Source: Sipunculus nudus (lineage: Eukaryota > Annelida > Sipuncula > Golfingiida > Sipunculidae). Taken from it: a stretch of DNA of 64,000 nt. The stretch's first letter is position 1; each line of letters starts with the position of its first letter. Position numbers and translations under genes: made by a program. The notes beneath the pieces are model-generated. The model did not search any database, was not told the DNA's origin, and was given only the letters and a program-made list of their open reading frames with translations. The stretch covers positions 3,433,318 through 3,497,317 of the forward strand of contig CM049314.1 of NCBI GenBank assembly GCA_026874595.1. Reading direction: 5' to 3'. Positions 49,701 through 57,712 of the stretch are shown one piece after another.

Positions 49701-51248
49701 CCTTTCCTTGTTGAGCCAACACCACCCTTTACAACTGGTTACACAGGCAGCTGCTGGCCAGCTGTGGCTTGGGGAAAACCCAGAGCAGACATTGTTCCCT
49801 TGTATCACTGTTTATAAGGACAATATATTCTTCGAATCAACATTTAAAGTGGACAAACACTGTCTAGGTGGTATGTAATATGCGCATTTGATAGGAATAT
49901 CTTTATTTCATAATGAATACAACATTTTCAAACAAAATATAAGAATTTAATTGTCATGTGGAATGTCTCCAGTTTTCTCAAATCATCTTCTAGGGCTCTC
50001 GCACAGCGTAGCGAAGTAAGAGAGCACGGGAGCTAGGGCTAGCATGCACTAAGCTGGCTGAAACAATCACGCCGGCTCACCCAGGCACCTTGTCTCGGCC
50101 CAAGACGTGTGATTCCGATCCGCACGCTCCTCTCTGTCAACGTCTTGGGAACGACTCTTAGGAAAACGCCTCGTAAGGTTCCAAATAGGAGACCCCTTTG
50201 GAATCGTATAATTGATATTTCAAGCGGTGTCAACATAAAATAATTACCTTTTTGTTGTCTTTGGATGTTTTGTTAAACATCTGTAAAGTATTGGCACCAA
50301 AATAATGCTCAATAGCCCTACTTATCCATAATTTTGCCAAGAGCTGATGTGTTTACATAGAGAACATGCCGCCATGATTACATTAAATGACCGACAATCC
50401 TTTGCAACGGGATTTAGACTGGGAACCCACTCTGATCTTATCGCTGTTTGATCTGGAAAAAGCGGGCGATAAATCTCGGTGGCAAGTACCAGTCGATCAA
50501 TGTCCGCTCATTACAAATTCCTGTATATTGTTATGTTTAAATCATGGCGGGCTTATAAGGATTGTTAGGGATAATATTTCATTAATATATTAAGGTAAGA
50601 ACGTGGTAAAGTTGCCAGAAAGACCCATTTACTACCAAAGACACTAACAGATGCATTTTGGTGTGTATATTTAGTAATTTTAAGAGTTTTTTTGGTGCCT
50701 TCTACCAGTGTCTACCATTTCACCATTACAAGGCCTAACTGTACAGGCCATTTCCACAACTGTGATCGTATCACAGTTGTGGATCCCCAACAACCAGGCA
50801 CCCAACACACAGGGTCAGAAGTAATCAGAACAAGTGCTGCGAGACCCTTTGTAAATACTGCATCCGCTCGATAAATGAAGACAGTAGCCTGTAGCTCTAT
50901 ATGATATACATTTCACAGCTCAGAGCCACAACTGGGTGACGGACCCTGGGTCTAATATAAAATAAGGACATACCACTTAGTGTTTCTTTACTTTATATAT
51001 CGAACGGATTATCGTTTAATTACTAATCAAAAAGAAATTATCAGTGAGTACAACATCTATGAAGGTGTCGTCAAGCCTAAAATACCGGTGAATTGTCCAG
51101 TAATCAGTCCTGACGAATGACATATTTGACTGTCAACTGTCATTTGCCCACTGTAACGATCTCTCACTTCTCACGGCCAAAGTATTATTTAATATCGACA
51201 AATATGTGAATCTTACTAATGTGAACTCTGCCAGAAGTTCCCCGCCAT
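10879..51248 (-). CDS. CCNC: Cyclin C gene, 11 coding exons (full coding span)
   Basis: Cyclin C binds CDK8/CDK19 and forms the Mediator kinase module in the nucleus, regulating RNA polymerase II transcription. Joining 51217-51248, 45974-46080, 38974-39058, 38203-38272, 37751-37802, 37121-37212, 23771-23865, 23060-23127, 13095-13174, 12389-12507 and 10879-10975 on the minus strand gives 897 nt, 298 residues plus stop. Every border is GT-AG and every phase matches. The protein begins MAGNFWQSSHY, as in animal cyclin C, and keeps the cyclin-box landmarks MAPTC (86-90), ASKVEEFG (94-101), INHILECEF (132-140), DCCLILYHPYRPLLQY (147-162), KQWFAELSVD (215-224) and LSKMPKPK (255-262). Vertebrate cyclin C is about 283 residues; the extra length is a Q/S/G-rich tail. 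Introns range from 400 bp to about 13 kb, and the largest are full of repeats. The coding frame shows no break, so the gene looks functional. Homology was recognised from knowledge of the family, without alignment software. Confidence 0.95.
11247..11922 (+). repeat. 18-bp minisatellite (about 37 copies) in CCNC intron 10
   Basis: The unit is CAAACTGAGGGAGAGCAM (18 bp). Subtypes with CACC, CAAC and CTAC spacers occur in runs. Because 18 is divisible by three, long frames stay open on the minus strand (LSLSLV/LSLSLL repeats), but these are repeat artefacts. Confidence 0.95.
12139..12169 (+). repeat. (CA)n microsatellite
   Basis: About 15 CA dinucleotides within intron 10. Confidence 0.95.
12389..12507 (-). 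CDS. CCNC: Cyclin C exon 10
   Basis: Residues 228-267, containing ILEITRYILGFYELWKGYKE and LSKMPKPKLAPS. This is the last helix of the second cyclin fold plus the conserved MPKPK at the start of the tail. The acceptor is TTGTTGTAG and the donor GTGAGTCC. Confidence 0.95.
13095..13174 (-). CDS. CCNC: Cyclin C exon 9
   Basis: Residues 201-227, including CLHMACVIKDRDKKQWFAEL and SVDLDQ. The QWFAELSVD motif is highly conserved in cyclin C. The acceptor is TTTTTCAG and the donor GTAAGATT. Family C element C3 starts about 57 bp upstream of the acceptor (13231). Confidence 0.95.
13231..17225 (+). mobile_element. Family C element, copy C3, interrupted by B1
   Basis: It starts ACAAGGCCTATTGTGAACCTG at 13231. 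A ~300-bp core unit (TAGACACATCGTCTAG... to ...AACAGGTTCTT) occurs at 13815-14116 and again at 16764-17060, with element B1 between them. C-type core with GACTCAGGGGACAAACATTG and TTTGGTGATGACAGC follows at 17140-17220. The normal GGTTCGCTA 3' end is missing, so the copy is truncated at about 17225. Confidence 0.5.
14117..16763 (+). mobile_element. Family B element, copy B1
   Basis: It starts ACAAGGGACCCATGGGTCAC then GGCGCTCAGCTG, and ends CAGCTGAGCTA. The 3' hairpin has arms GCTCAG-A-TGACT and AGTCA-G-CTGAGC around TAT. A GGACGGACAGCAAGACAGACAG tract precedes the hairpin. The core has two ~700-bp repeats (15400-16100 and 16100-16700) with the phrases AACGTGCCATGG and CAGTGGTTTTGATATTAGGCAG. 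It is inserted between two tandem core units of C3. Confidence 0.7.
17632..18177 (-). CDS. Intronless ORF with SAM-like N-terminal domain, likely mobile-element derived
   Basis: An uninterrupted 181-codon frame begins at a true ATG inside cyclin C intron 8, on the same strand. Residues about 8-65 (FLWAQKHKIDALTVQLLENE..., SLEALELLEAVDLVKTKIS, GQRKLVLKAM) resemble a SAM/death-fold module: a DL pair, then I..GQR..L..A. The middle is Q/N/S-rich and low complexity. The end (SSWAPKDGV...FASALGSVAS) is unrecognised. Local GC content is about 50%, unlike the flanking intron. The length and layout would fit the first ORF of a DIRS/Ngaro-type element or a captured retrocopy; no recombinase or reverse transcriptase is visible nearby. 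Function unknown. Confidence 0.45.
   Translation of the reverse strand: MGDTGDSKVFLWAQKHKIDALTVQLLENEGFTSLEALELLEAVDLVKTKISRGQRKLVLKAMSTMKPNSDIGLTNQPNNDHANSQQNPSEQQPQQEGHVAGGRHSTRDDIYTRQVLEMLAMQQTECKGSCPDISSWAPKDGVGQNIIRGNLQGPSAGNPRDVDFASALGSVASSTNWIMTL
18235..21391 (+). mobile_element. Family B element, copy B2 (3.2 kb)
   Basis: The 5' terminus is ACAAGGGACCCATGGGTCAC and the 3' end the B hairpin plus GCTA. Its first ~1.7 kb matches the first part of B4 (30866-32728). Two core repeats (about 20000-20560 and 20690-21260) are followed by a CGGACGGACAGACAGACAGA microsatellite (21280-21340). A G14 tract sits at 19841-19854. The minus-strand frames here are not conserved genes. Confidence 0.7.
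21392..23059. other. Unique part of CCNC intron 8
   Basis: No repeat termini, ORF of interest or RNA gene seen. Scattered TGACCT half-sites occur at 22690-22800. Confidence 0.4.
23060..23127 (-). CDS. CCNC: Cyclin C exon 8
   Basis: Residues 178-201, reading WKIVNDSLRTDVSLMYPPYL then IAL. It corresponds to WRIVNDTYRTD...YPP in vertebrates and begins the second cyclin fold. The acceptor is TGTTTGCAG and the donor GTAAGTG. Confidence 0.95.
23771..23865 (-). CDS. CCNC: Cyclin C exon 7
   Basis: Residues 147-178, starting DCCLILYHPYRPLLQY and ending DDEELLSIS plus two bases of Trp178. The acceptor is TTCCCTGTAG and the donor GTAAGAAC. A diverged duplicate of the entire exon lies just upstream in transcription, at 23896-23990. 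Confidence 0.95.
23896..23990 (-). pseudogene. Decayed tandem duplicate of cyclin C exon 7
   Basis: These 95 nt match exon 7 without gaps, with about nine substitutions. The frame stays open (DCCLILYPPCRPLPQY...), but His154, Tyr156 and Leu160 positions have become Pro, Cys and Pro. The acceptor AG is now GG (CCCTGTGG) and the donor GT is CA, so normal splicing should skip it. The duplication unit is 125 bp, including a short piece of intron. An element of family E begins 37 bp beyond it. A remaining role as an alternative exon would need unconventional splice sites and seems unlikely. Confidence 0.85.
24027..28747 (+). mobile_element. Family E element, interrupted by composite B3
   Basis: It starts ACAAGTGACCCATAGGTCAT next to the decayed exon 7 and ends CAGCTGAGCTA at 28747 after a CAGA/CGGA microsatellite (28664-28695). 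The core is ~300-bp repeats (about 27005-28640; first copy 24190-24514) containing CTGCAGRAACTGATG, TGAAGATTCTAGGTCCAG and ACAGAGACCTAATTTC. One repeat has its CTGGGGGGTACTT motif expanded to G25 (27490-27514). Confidence 0.6.
24515..27005 (+). mobile_element. Composite family B element B3, nested in E
   Basis: It starts GGGACCCACGGCGCTCAGCTG with B1-type sequence, then a second B 5' terminus (ACAAAGGACCCATGGGTCAC, 25114) leads into B2-type sequence with a core repeat and a GGACGGCCGG tract. The end reads GACTTATAGTCATCTA, a B tail that has lost GCTGAG. The E repeat resumes directly at 27005, which shows the nesting. Only one 3' end is present for two 5' ends, so one copy is truncated. Confidence 0.55.
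28748..29242 (+). mobile_element. Family C 3' fragment (C4)
   Basis: Begins within a core repeat (GGTGGCGCCACCAATACCTC at ~28762) and ends with the intact family C terminus CATAAGCTCACAGGTTCGCTA. The 5' part is missing. Confidence 0.6.
29243..29514 (+). mobile_element. Family B 3' fragment
   Basis: CAGTGGTTTTGATATTAGGC to the hairpin tail and CAGCTGAGCTA, directly after C4. Only the last core portion, a short GGACGGACAGA tract and the terminus are present. Confidence 0.6.
29515..30865. other. Unique part of CCNC intron 6
   Basis: Contains the 5S-like fragment and an isolated GGCGCTCAGCTG (29769-29780), which matches the B 5' box without a partner 3' end. Otherwise nothing recognisable. Confidence 0.4.
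30393..30452 (+). ncRNA. 5S rRNA-like 3' half (pseudogene or 5S-derived SINE)
   Basis: CGGTTAGCTTTTGGATGGGT followed by GACCGCGTG matches the 3' half of eukaryotic 5S rRNA (CGGTTAGTACTTGGATGGGT GACCGCCTG). A preceding TTAAGC also fits the 5S AGTTAAGC. The 5' half, including box A, is absent, so it is not a functional gene. A 5S-derived SINE is an alternative. Confidence 0.6.
32729..35161 (+). mobile_element. Family A element, copy A2, nested in B4
   Basis: Almost identical to A1 from ACAAGTGACC to CAGCTGAGCTA, differing by scattered substitutions and small indels and by the GGCCGGCCGGCCGG tract (35070-35090). It lies within B4 with no visible target-site duplication: the flanks CTTGA and ATAAAA join to the uninterrupted host sequence. 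It is therefore younger than B4. Confidence 0.8.
34389..34819 (+). promoter_or_regulatory. Array of DR1 sites in A2
   Basis: Perfect TGACCTTTGACCT at 34526-34538, 34661-34673 and 34807-34819, and a one-mismatch copy at 34389-34401, matching the sites in A1. All lie in cyclin C intron 6. Confidence 0.55.
35844..37120. other. Unique part of CCNC intron 6 before exon 6
   Basis: AT-rich sequence with no element termini or coding signal. Confidence 0.4.
37121..37212 (-). CDS. CCNC: Cyclin C exon 6
   Basis: Residues 116-146, including KNRFQYAWSQEFPYRINHI and LECEFNLLELM. EFPYR.NHILECEF is a strong cyclin C signature. The acceptor is TTTCCAG and the donor GTAAGTC. The following intron (23866-37120) is 13.3 kb of mostly nested mobile elements. 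Confidence 0.95.
37751..37802 (-). CDS. CCNC: Cyclin C exon 5
   Basis: A 52-nt exon, residues 99-116, reading EFGVISNSRLLSTCQTV. It completes the KVEEFG motif begun in exon 4. The acceptor is TTGATATAG and the donor GTAAGTATG. The second half of the segment (LSTCQ) differs from the vertebrate IAAAT, the most divergent stretch of the first cyclin box here. Confidence 0.93.
38203..38272 (-). CDS. CCNC: Cyclin C exon 4
   Basis: Residues 75-98, including LKCVDPLLMAPTCVLLASK and VE. The MAPT and ASKVE motifs belong to the core of the first cyclin box. The acceptor is GTATTTCAG and the donor GTACGTG. Confidence 0.95.
38974..39058 (-). CDS. CCNC: Cyclin C exon 3
   Basis: Residues 47-75, first cyclin box. 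It includes IQTLGEQLKFRQQVIATA followed by TVYFKRFYAR. The acceptor is ATATTCCAG. The donor is a less usual GTTTGT, but the phase joins correctly to exon 4 (AG plus A gives Arg75). Confidence 0.95.
39659..40647 (+). mobile_element. Short element F (A/B-type termini) nested in C2
   Basis: Starts TCTAGGGACCCATGGGTCTC and ends CAGTCAGCTGAGCTA. It mixes two A-like core repeats with near-DR1 sites (39841, 39983) and a CAGACAGACAGA tract, then an E-like core unit (TTATTATTCTGGGGGGTACT) and a second CGGACGGCCGGACG tract. It appears to be a chimera of A and E cores within one pair of termini. Confidence 0.6.
43572..45304 (+). mobile_element. Helitron-like element D (280-bp core), nested in C2
   Basis: The 5' end is a hairpin GTATCCGC...GCGGATAC (43572-43601) followed by ACTATG and GCC repeats. 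The 3' end has hairpin TAGTCG-CTTGT-CGACTA (45276-45292), 8 nt, then CTAG (45301-45304) and T. The same terminal layout occurs, inverted, at 315-1942. The flanks AATT and TTTTAGTATGC match an uninterrupted C core near 42420, so insertion was into a T run. Non-coding. Confidence 0.7.
43770..45235 (+). repeat. ~280-bp tandem core repeats of element D
   Basis: About five units; three central ones are nearly identical with period 280 bp (equivalent positions 44029, 44309, 44589). Each holds two GGTGGCGCCACC palindromes (for example 44031 and 44160). Frames MAPPTFTFTLQTSK... repeat with the units and are not genes. Confidence 0.9.
45974..46080 (-). CDS. CCNC: Cyclin C exon 2
   Basis: Residues 11-47. 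It contains HQWLLDRQDLLRERQSDLK, collinear without gaps with the vertebrate segment after SSHY, and ends in IFFAN. The acceptor is TTTTACAG and the donor GTAAGTAC. The 5' two thirds of this exon, together with the acceptor and about 31 bp of intron, is the unit of the tandem array at 46081-47765. Only this copy continues into the rest of the exon and a good donor. Confidence 0.95.
46081..47765 (-). repeat. Tandem array of exon-2 5' part plus splice acceptor (about 16 copies, ~104 bp)
   Basis: Units repeat every ~104 bp. Each holds ~31 bp of intron 1, the acceptor TTTTACAG and ~73 bp of cyclin C exon 2 (HQWLLDRQDLLRERQSDLK and a few more codons). The last base of the true exon copy is 46080. 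Homologous exon starts recur near 46183, 46288, 46392, 46497, 46601, 46705, 46809, 46911, 47015, 47119, 47223, 47327, 47431, 47533, 47640 and 47742. No copy has a stop inside the exon-derived part, and most changes are silent or conservative. Units lack the rest of exon 2 and any GTRAGT donor. Variant units at 46392-46911 recur at 47015-47533, a six-unit higher-order period of about 622 bp. Confidence 0.9.
47766..49593. other. Unique part of CCNC intron 1
   Basis: AT-rich, with a C8 tract near 47980. No gene recognised; the frames at 48639-48887 and 49188-49418 lack motifs and coding composition. Confidence 0.4.
49594..49870 (+). other. Coding-like exon candidate in cyclin C intron 1, antisense to CCNC
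   Basis: An open frame of about 90 codons runs into a good donor (GGTG|GTATGT at ~49870). It includes ALEIVSKSEKELRDLSLLSQ and QLVTQAAAGQLWLG, with balanced codon use in an AT-rich region. There is no ATG start, and a plausible acceptor (TTTTTGTATGTAAACAAG) lies near 49629, so an internal exon fits better than a whole gene. I do not recognise the protein. It may belong to a nested gene, or be a captured exon. Confidence 0.3.
51217..51248 (-). CDS. CCNC: Cyclin C exon 1 (start codon)
   Basis: The exon encodes MAGNFWQSSH plus two bases of Tyr11. The ATG is followed by GCG, and the residues match the nearly invariant cyclin C N-terminus, which fixes the start. The donor is GTAAGA, just below 51217. 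The upstream sequence (51249-51400) has no obvious TATA box; the 5' UTR length and transcription start cannot be set from sequence alone. Confidence 0.95.
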
Positions 51249-53929
51249 TTTCTTTCTGCACTTTACACGAGGATAAGCTAATCATTCATGAAATATGACG
51301 AATAAATTGACTGATTGACTCTTTGGCGGTCCTCTTTGTTCCCTAATTTCGCCCATCAGAAAGCCGGGTGTCACCGGAAAACATATTTTCTTAAGTTTTT
51401 CCTGGATTTTTATATAATATGAACCACCGTTATGTTTCAGCTTTGTTACTTTTTCTACACTTATAATTACACCTTACTTCTAAGATTAATAATAAAATAC
51501 ATAAAATGATGAAAATATCTGAATGTTAAATATAAAATAATTTAGGCTATGCATTTAAGGTTTGAAGAAATTTACAAAATCATAGCCTTAATTTTTACGC
51601 AACTCTACATTCTATGGTACACGTAGTGTACAATAAAATTTCATATGTCAAAATAATTCCGTGGATAATTTCTTTTACAAATGTAAAACTTCTTTAAATC
51701 AGACACCTCTAGATATATGCAAAATATACAAATTATCATATTAAGTTTGCAAAATATCAAAGGAACAGTGGGCCTACTGGTTATTATGAAAAAAAAATAC
51801 AAAAAGACGACCAAGGGCTCTTTGAATCCCCTATCATAACTCATAAAATACGTACAGTTGTAGGGGGTTTCCCCACAAATAATATAAAACAACACAGAAT
51901 TTACAGTTCAAGTAACAATAAGTGATTTTTTTTTTTATTTTTAATTTTCTAACAGATAAGGTAATGATGGTTTATGCTTCAAGATACCTCACAATTAATT
52001 CAAGATAATCTACAAATAGTGTCATCCACGATTTATTTAGCTCATAATTATGCAAAATGTACAAACTACCTCATTAAATATCCAATAATCGAAAAGGCCC
52101 CTGGGCTCATTAGACCCTACTGAAAAAAAAAACAAGTAAGCTTTGACTCCTCCATTATAAAACACGTCCAGGATTTCTTTCACAATGCATGGTGATTAAT
52201 TAATTCACTTTTTTACTTGAGGAATGATATGTAAAGTCTCTAACGTTTTTAAAGATTTTTGTCTGTCTTTTACATTAAGATAATAGTCCTAATTAAAAGT
52301 GTAAGAAATGTACTGAATTAATAAAAAAAGAGCACATGTTTATTTTCTAAAATTATTAAATTAAAAAAAACACACACACGCACAAAACATATCACACACA
52401 CAATTAAATACTCAAATGACCGTGTTAACAACATTACGGGCCCCTGGGTAAAACAATAGCCCGGGCCCCCCACGTGCAACTAATTCAATAGGCCGGGCCC
52501 CCTACACGCAACTAATAAAAACTCGACAAAGGCCTAGTTTACTCATATGAACGAAGCCATTTTTTCAACCCCCCCCCCCCCCCAACACTAGCTTACTCCT
52601 TTAAATTTCTCCAAGCCCTTTTGTGCGACTGTTTAAAAAATGAAAGTATAATAGCATAATATAATTAGTGAGGCATAATTAGTAGTATAATTTTGATTGC
52701 TGGTATAGGTACACTGTACAGGGTGACACCATGATTCTGCAGTCCTTAAAGGGGTACACATAATTTAGTCTGGTAGAAATTACACTTCACAGTAGCGTTT
52801 ATACATCCAGACATTTATATATAGAATTTTAACCACTTAAATAACAGATAATAATCTAGTCCACCCCTTGATGATTAAAGAGTAATTGCTTGAAAAACAA
52901 ACCAGTATAATCAGTGAATACTTAAATTATGTGCACCGGCCCTCATATGTTCACAGCTGCACAAAGAATTGCATCTGTATAATGACAACATTTGCTGAAC
53001 ATCGATACCAAATTTACCCGCAGTTACCACTACCATGCAAATGACACTAAATGATACCATTTGATCATCATAATTTATTATCATTACAGTCAACTGATCT
53101 TCATTACGTCAGGCAAGTTCTGCTGCTTCATTGTTATCAAGAGCTCCAGCGAAACAAAGCGACTAATATGCAGGTTGAACACTCCTGTATATAGCAGTTC
53201 TTGAACATGTTTTTTTGCACAAAAAAGTGCATTACTCTGAAATTAAATGAATAAAGTAAAAAAAAAAACTTGTTAAAAGAGACTTTTATTCCTAATATTT
53301 ATCAATATTTTTCTCGCGTTTTAAAAAATTAATGCTGATATACGTAGATATGGCCCTTGACCACGTGCCCAGTTTACCGACCCCCCCCCCCCCCCCCCCC
53401 ACATCACTTACACACGTCATAGGGCATTCACACACAATCATTCAAGACTTACACTCGCACACTCGGTATATTTTCTACAATGCCTGATATGCCTGCATCT
53501 AAATGTTCCACAAAATCTGTAAATGTGGTAGCATATAAGCATTGTATGTCTTGGTTTGAAATTAGAATTATTACAGTTAAAAATAGTTCGAACATGGCCA
53601 TACCCATACAGCTCTACAATGCTCACAGGTTTCACATGCTCAAATCATAAGTGAGGATAGGAACATGTTATATAGATCTGTATTGATATGGAAATTTGAA
53701 AGTAGATAAAAATACTCTGTTTTAACTCAAACTTGATCACTGCATGATACATCCACGAAAATATGAGTATACAAGTATATATGTTTATGAGAAATTACAA
53801 GTTCACGTTATTCGGTAGTACCGGTTCCCTTAATCATCACTGTGACAGCTACAACAACACACACACACACGTATATACGACTTTTCTGTGTTTACCTTTT
53901 TCATATATAAACAATGAACCAGCATGGCT

Positions 53930-53941
<12 letters not shown>

Positions 53942-53987
<46 letters not shown>
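53942..53987 (+). repeat. (AT)n microsatellite
   Basis: About 23 AT units. Confidence 0.95.
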
Positions 53988-53990
<3 letters not shown>

Positions 53991-55214
53991 ACAAATATTA
54001 TACAAGGTTCAAACCCAGGAAACACATAAAATTATACAAACACAAACTCAATGCAAAGCATCTTCACAACAAGAACCAAGATTACCCAAAAGTACTACCC
54101 AGCACGAAGTCTGACATGTTAACATATAAGGTACATAGACATTTGCAATATAAATTGTGTATTGTCTGTTCATTTTGGCTGAATACAATAGTTTGTCAGC
54201 AAAACCATCCCTCCACGTCAAGGACTTTTTATCTGGGAGTTAACACAATCCACGTGTGATTGTTTGTGATTGACTGCATGAACAGACTTCCGATCTTGCG
54301 CATGCGTGACAACTCCAAAACAAAGCAAATAAACATCACAGAAGACCCACAGAAGAAACATCAGTTGGAAACTTGAAAAATCTTGAGTTGTGAAGTTGTA
54401 CGGTACGGCCAATAGGTGGCGTGTGCTCTATTTTCACGTTTCAAGCGGACCTATGATGAATGAATAATATTTAATATGTAAAAATGTAATTTCAGTTTAA
54501 AAAGCATTTGCAAGCCATTAAAAGAACAAACAACCATTACCTCAATTATCCAAGAGTTTTATTTTCAAAATTTAGGAAGAAAGACAGAGTAGTACTTTTA
54601 ATCTGTAGATTTTTATTTGTATATTAAGATGTTGTTATAGTTAAGTGCTTAATTGTTGCTAGATGTGAGATATATCGTATGTTTGTTTGTTTTTTTTTTT
54701 ACTTCTTAATATTGAAATCTTCAAACCAACTGAAAAAAATGTGTTTAATATATAGCGGATATAATATAAGATGAACTGAGCATTGCACATATGTACATTA
54801 CATCATTTACATGGAGCTAAAAGTTATTTGAACACATTTAAAAGTAAAATGAAAGTAATGTAGATTCACAATACTCGAACCTTGCGTGTAGTACGGAAGC
54901 ACATACAATCAGCTCTTGATGGACTTTTACTAATGACATTTGATCTTAGACTTTGGTGACCGCAGTAAGGAGCAGCTAGGGCGCTCAACACATTGGGAAA
55001 AAGGGTCTAATCACACATGAGCAAACAAAAGTTGGAGGAACCATTATAACTTTACAGTACTAGTATCTCATTGTATACAATCAACACACAGTAAATGTCT
55101 TTGTATGTTTTCATGCTGTCTGATGGCTGATATACCAATTAATCAGTAAAGAAACATGTGAAAACTGTACATATTGTTGCAACTTGTGTGCCTACAAATA
55201 TGTTTATTTTTTTT

Positions 55215-55391
55215 GGGGGGGGGGGGGGGGGGGTTGCCGACCAGTAAGATTTTTCAAGATCGGCCCCTACCCTGGTTGAACGCTCTGCAGATATCCTATG
55301 TTATGAGAGTGCCTAACAGTCGTGCTTCACTCAAATATGTCTCTGCCTTTTTGGGAACCTTCAGTGTGACGACCCTCACTGTTTTTTTTTT

Positions 55392-55422
<31 letters not shown>

Positions 55423-55423
55423 G
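55215..55423 (+). repeat. Homopolymer G and T tracts
   Basis: G19 at 55215-55233 and T20-G22 at 55382-55423. Similar long G or C runs are at 364-378, 3870-3886, 27490-27514, 52569-52583 and 53381-53400. Lengths are uncertain because such runs are poorly sequenced. Confidence 0.8.
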
Positions 55424-57712
55424 TGCGAGGGGGTTGAATACATACCCAGGACCCGCAGGTGAGCTCGTTCGAGGCCAGGATAGTCGTGTGAAAATGCGCT
55501 GTCACGTGGTCCGAAATCCACATGTAATCCTGCAGATGTGTATAAACTTGGTGGCAAACCATATAAAACTGAAGGCAGTTTCCTCTTCCAATAGAAAAAA
55601 ATAATAAGAAGATAATCAAAAAGTTAATTCACACCTGGACAGCACCGCTCGTTGATCTGATTCCTAGTCCTGTGCCAGAACCGGTCTTATTGTGGAGATA
55701 CAGGCGCAATGCGATACCACGCTCTTATTGGTCGAATACAATTATTTGTTCTGTGCGTACCCTGGTGTTCGGACCCGGAAAATCTTTGATGTACAAAGCA
55801 TTGGTTACAAGAGAGGAGTTCTTGGACGAATGCAGTATATAACCGCTGCGTGACGAGCGTAGAAGTTGAGCAGCATAGGCCATTTTGTTGCAACAGGTTC
55901 CCACGAGGTCACTCGGTGCGCGTTATATCTGTGCGGGAATGGGCCTTTAATACTGGGAGTCAGTGGGCATTTACATTTGACATCGTGGCAATGAAAACTG
56001 CTCTGCATTGGCCATACATCCTGCTGTAACGTTATGGCTATAAGAGCCTGTTAGTTTAACATTTAACTGACGCATTGACACAAAACATACATATGAATGT
56101 ACAGATAATGTACAGATAATGTACAGATATGCCTGTTTGCTGTCGGGAATTTAATAAACATATAGGAGGGTTATACAATATGTTCTGTTATAATGGATTC
56201 GGTTTCGCACATGGTGGGTTAGAAAAATACCGAAACACCTAATTTATGTTTAGTAACAATATACTTGTAGGTCGTGAGGCGTTGTCATAAGTCAGGAAAA
56301 ATATATTTTTTCATAGGGATTTCAAGTGTGATGTTTAATAATACAAGTTCGGCCACTATGACATCTGCAAACTCCCTTGTGTCGGAGGGATTCTCTGATG
56401 TATTAGACTGACACGTTTCATTTAATCAGAATATAGATAAAACATGGTCTCAGCTACGATTGGTTTACACTTCATCATATAAAAACAACATATTGCTTTT
56501 TATCAAAATAGGAAGCCCAAATATGCTATTCAAAGTAACAGAATTTAGGTCGTGGTAAAACGCTACACATCGACGATATAGTACTACAAATGGACTGCTA
56601 TGTACTTATTCAACGCAATTGTATGTCTTTAATTTTTTTTTCAGGATTATTTCTTACAAACTTGATAAACGACATGTATTCAGTGATCAACTAACATTTG
56701 TAATCTACCTGACCACAGTCAAAGAAGTTACACACTTGTTGCTTAAGTTCACATAGACAATAGCGACATTTTGTCCCTCATAAGAGAGACCATCGACATG
56801 TCAGTGTATAGGCCCTATCATGCAGTCCAATATAAATGCTTACAGAGTCATGTATTCACGGCGATGTGGAGAGAGGGGAAGCTCAAACAAGTTCATAAAG
56901 GCTGCGCGACTTCAGCCGTTGCAATTGGAGATTAAGCCAGTGGTGTCTGGATGAAAAATGACATGATCTGCCAAAGGTTGATTATGGTTTTGCTCTCACG
57001 TCAGAGACTGTGCTGAAATCCGGAAATGCCCGTCTCCCCTCGTGCCCACGTTCAGCGATAAGTCACCTGAAATGTCGGCGTTATTACATGTTACCAACGG
57101 CCCGGGCTTGTGCCGGCCTACTTAATGAAGTAAGCACGGAAGGGATATGTGTCAACTGCCCACATGCAAAGATAAACCATGTCACTCTACACTTTCAGCA
57201 TGACGATGTGATTCCCAGAATGATTTCAAACATGACGATTTTACAGAGTTGACTGCGGCCTGGATCATCATAAACTTTGGAGGCCTCCGCTTCCTGCAAA
57301 AAAAAATCTTTAAAAATTACCATTCATTTGATTTAATTTGTAACTTTAAAAAATCTACGTCGGTTCTGCTCCAAAGTAATATATAAGAGCAAGTCCAAAA
57401 TACTCGGACGTATTGGAGTGACTGAAGAACGCACTCGCCCTTGATTTAAATTTCTTTCGCTCAGATGCTTGGGAACATTAAACATTTATAGGTTAATATA
57501 TTAAGAGCGGCCCCAGTGTAAAACATTGTATAAATCCTTTAATCAATATCAAAATTTCAGATTTGAGAATATAAAACAACAACTAGGTTTTGTTATTGAT
57601 ATTCAATGCTATTATATTTTTGTCATTCATGGTCACATAGAGCTAAGCCCCCAATTGCGTTAATTCGGCACATGGGGTCTGCTGTCATGCCCATGTCATA
57701 GTGTCTGGGTGG

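Larger units (their letters stand above)
51249..57712. other. CCNC upstream region, no gene recognised
   Basis: The proximal part (51249-51400) must hold the CCNC promoter; it has TTTGGCGGTC (51324 region), loosely E2F-like, and no clear TATA box. Farther out are poly-C, poly-G and AT microsatellites. A moderately GC-rich stretch at 55240-57260 contains AGTATATAACCGCTGCGTGA (near 55832), which could be a promoter, but no exon chain follows. Confidence 0.4.

Noticed and set aside
50000-50230. Possible tRNA or small RNA in a GC-rich patch
   Set aside because: No cloverleaf, no GGTTCRA T-loop box, and no match to a known small RNA that I can recall.
50387-50593. 68-codon plus-strand ORF after GCCGCCATGATT
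   Set aside because: A second overlapping frame is also open, no family is recognised, and the ORF ends before a donor-like GGTAAGAA, so a real first exon is not supported.
57010-57252. 80-codon ORF near a GC-richer stretch
   Set aside because: No motif, no splice sites in phase and no homology recognised.
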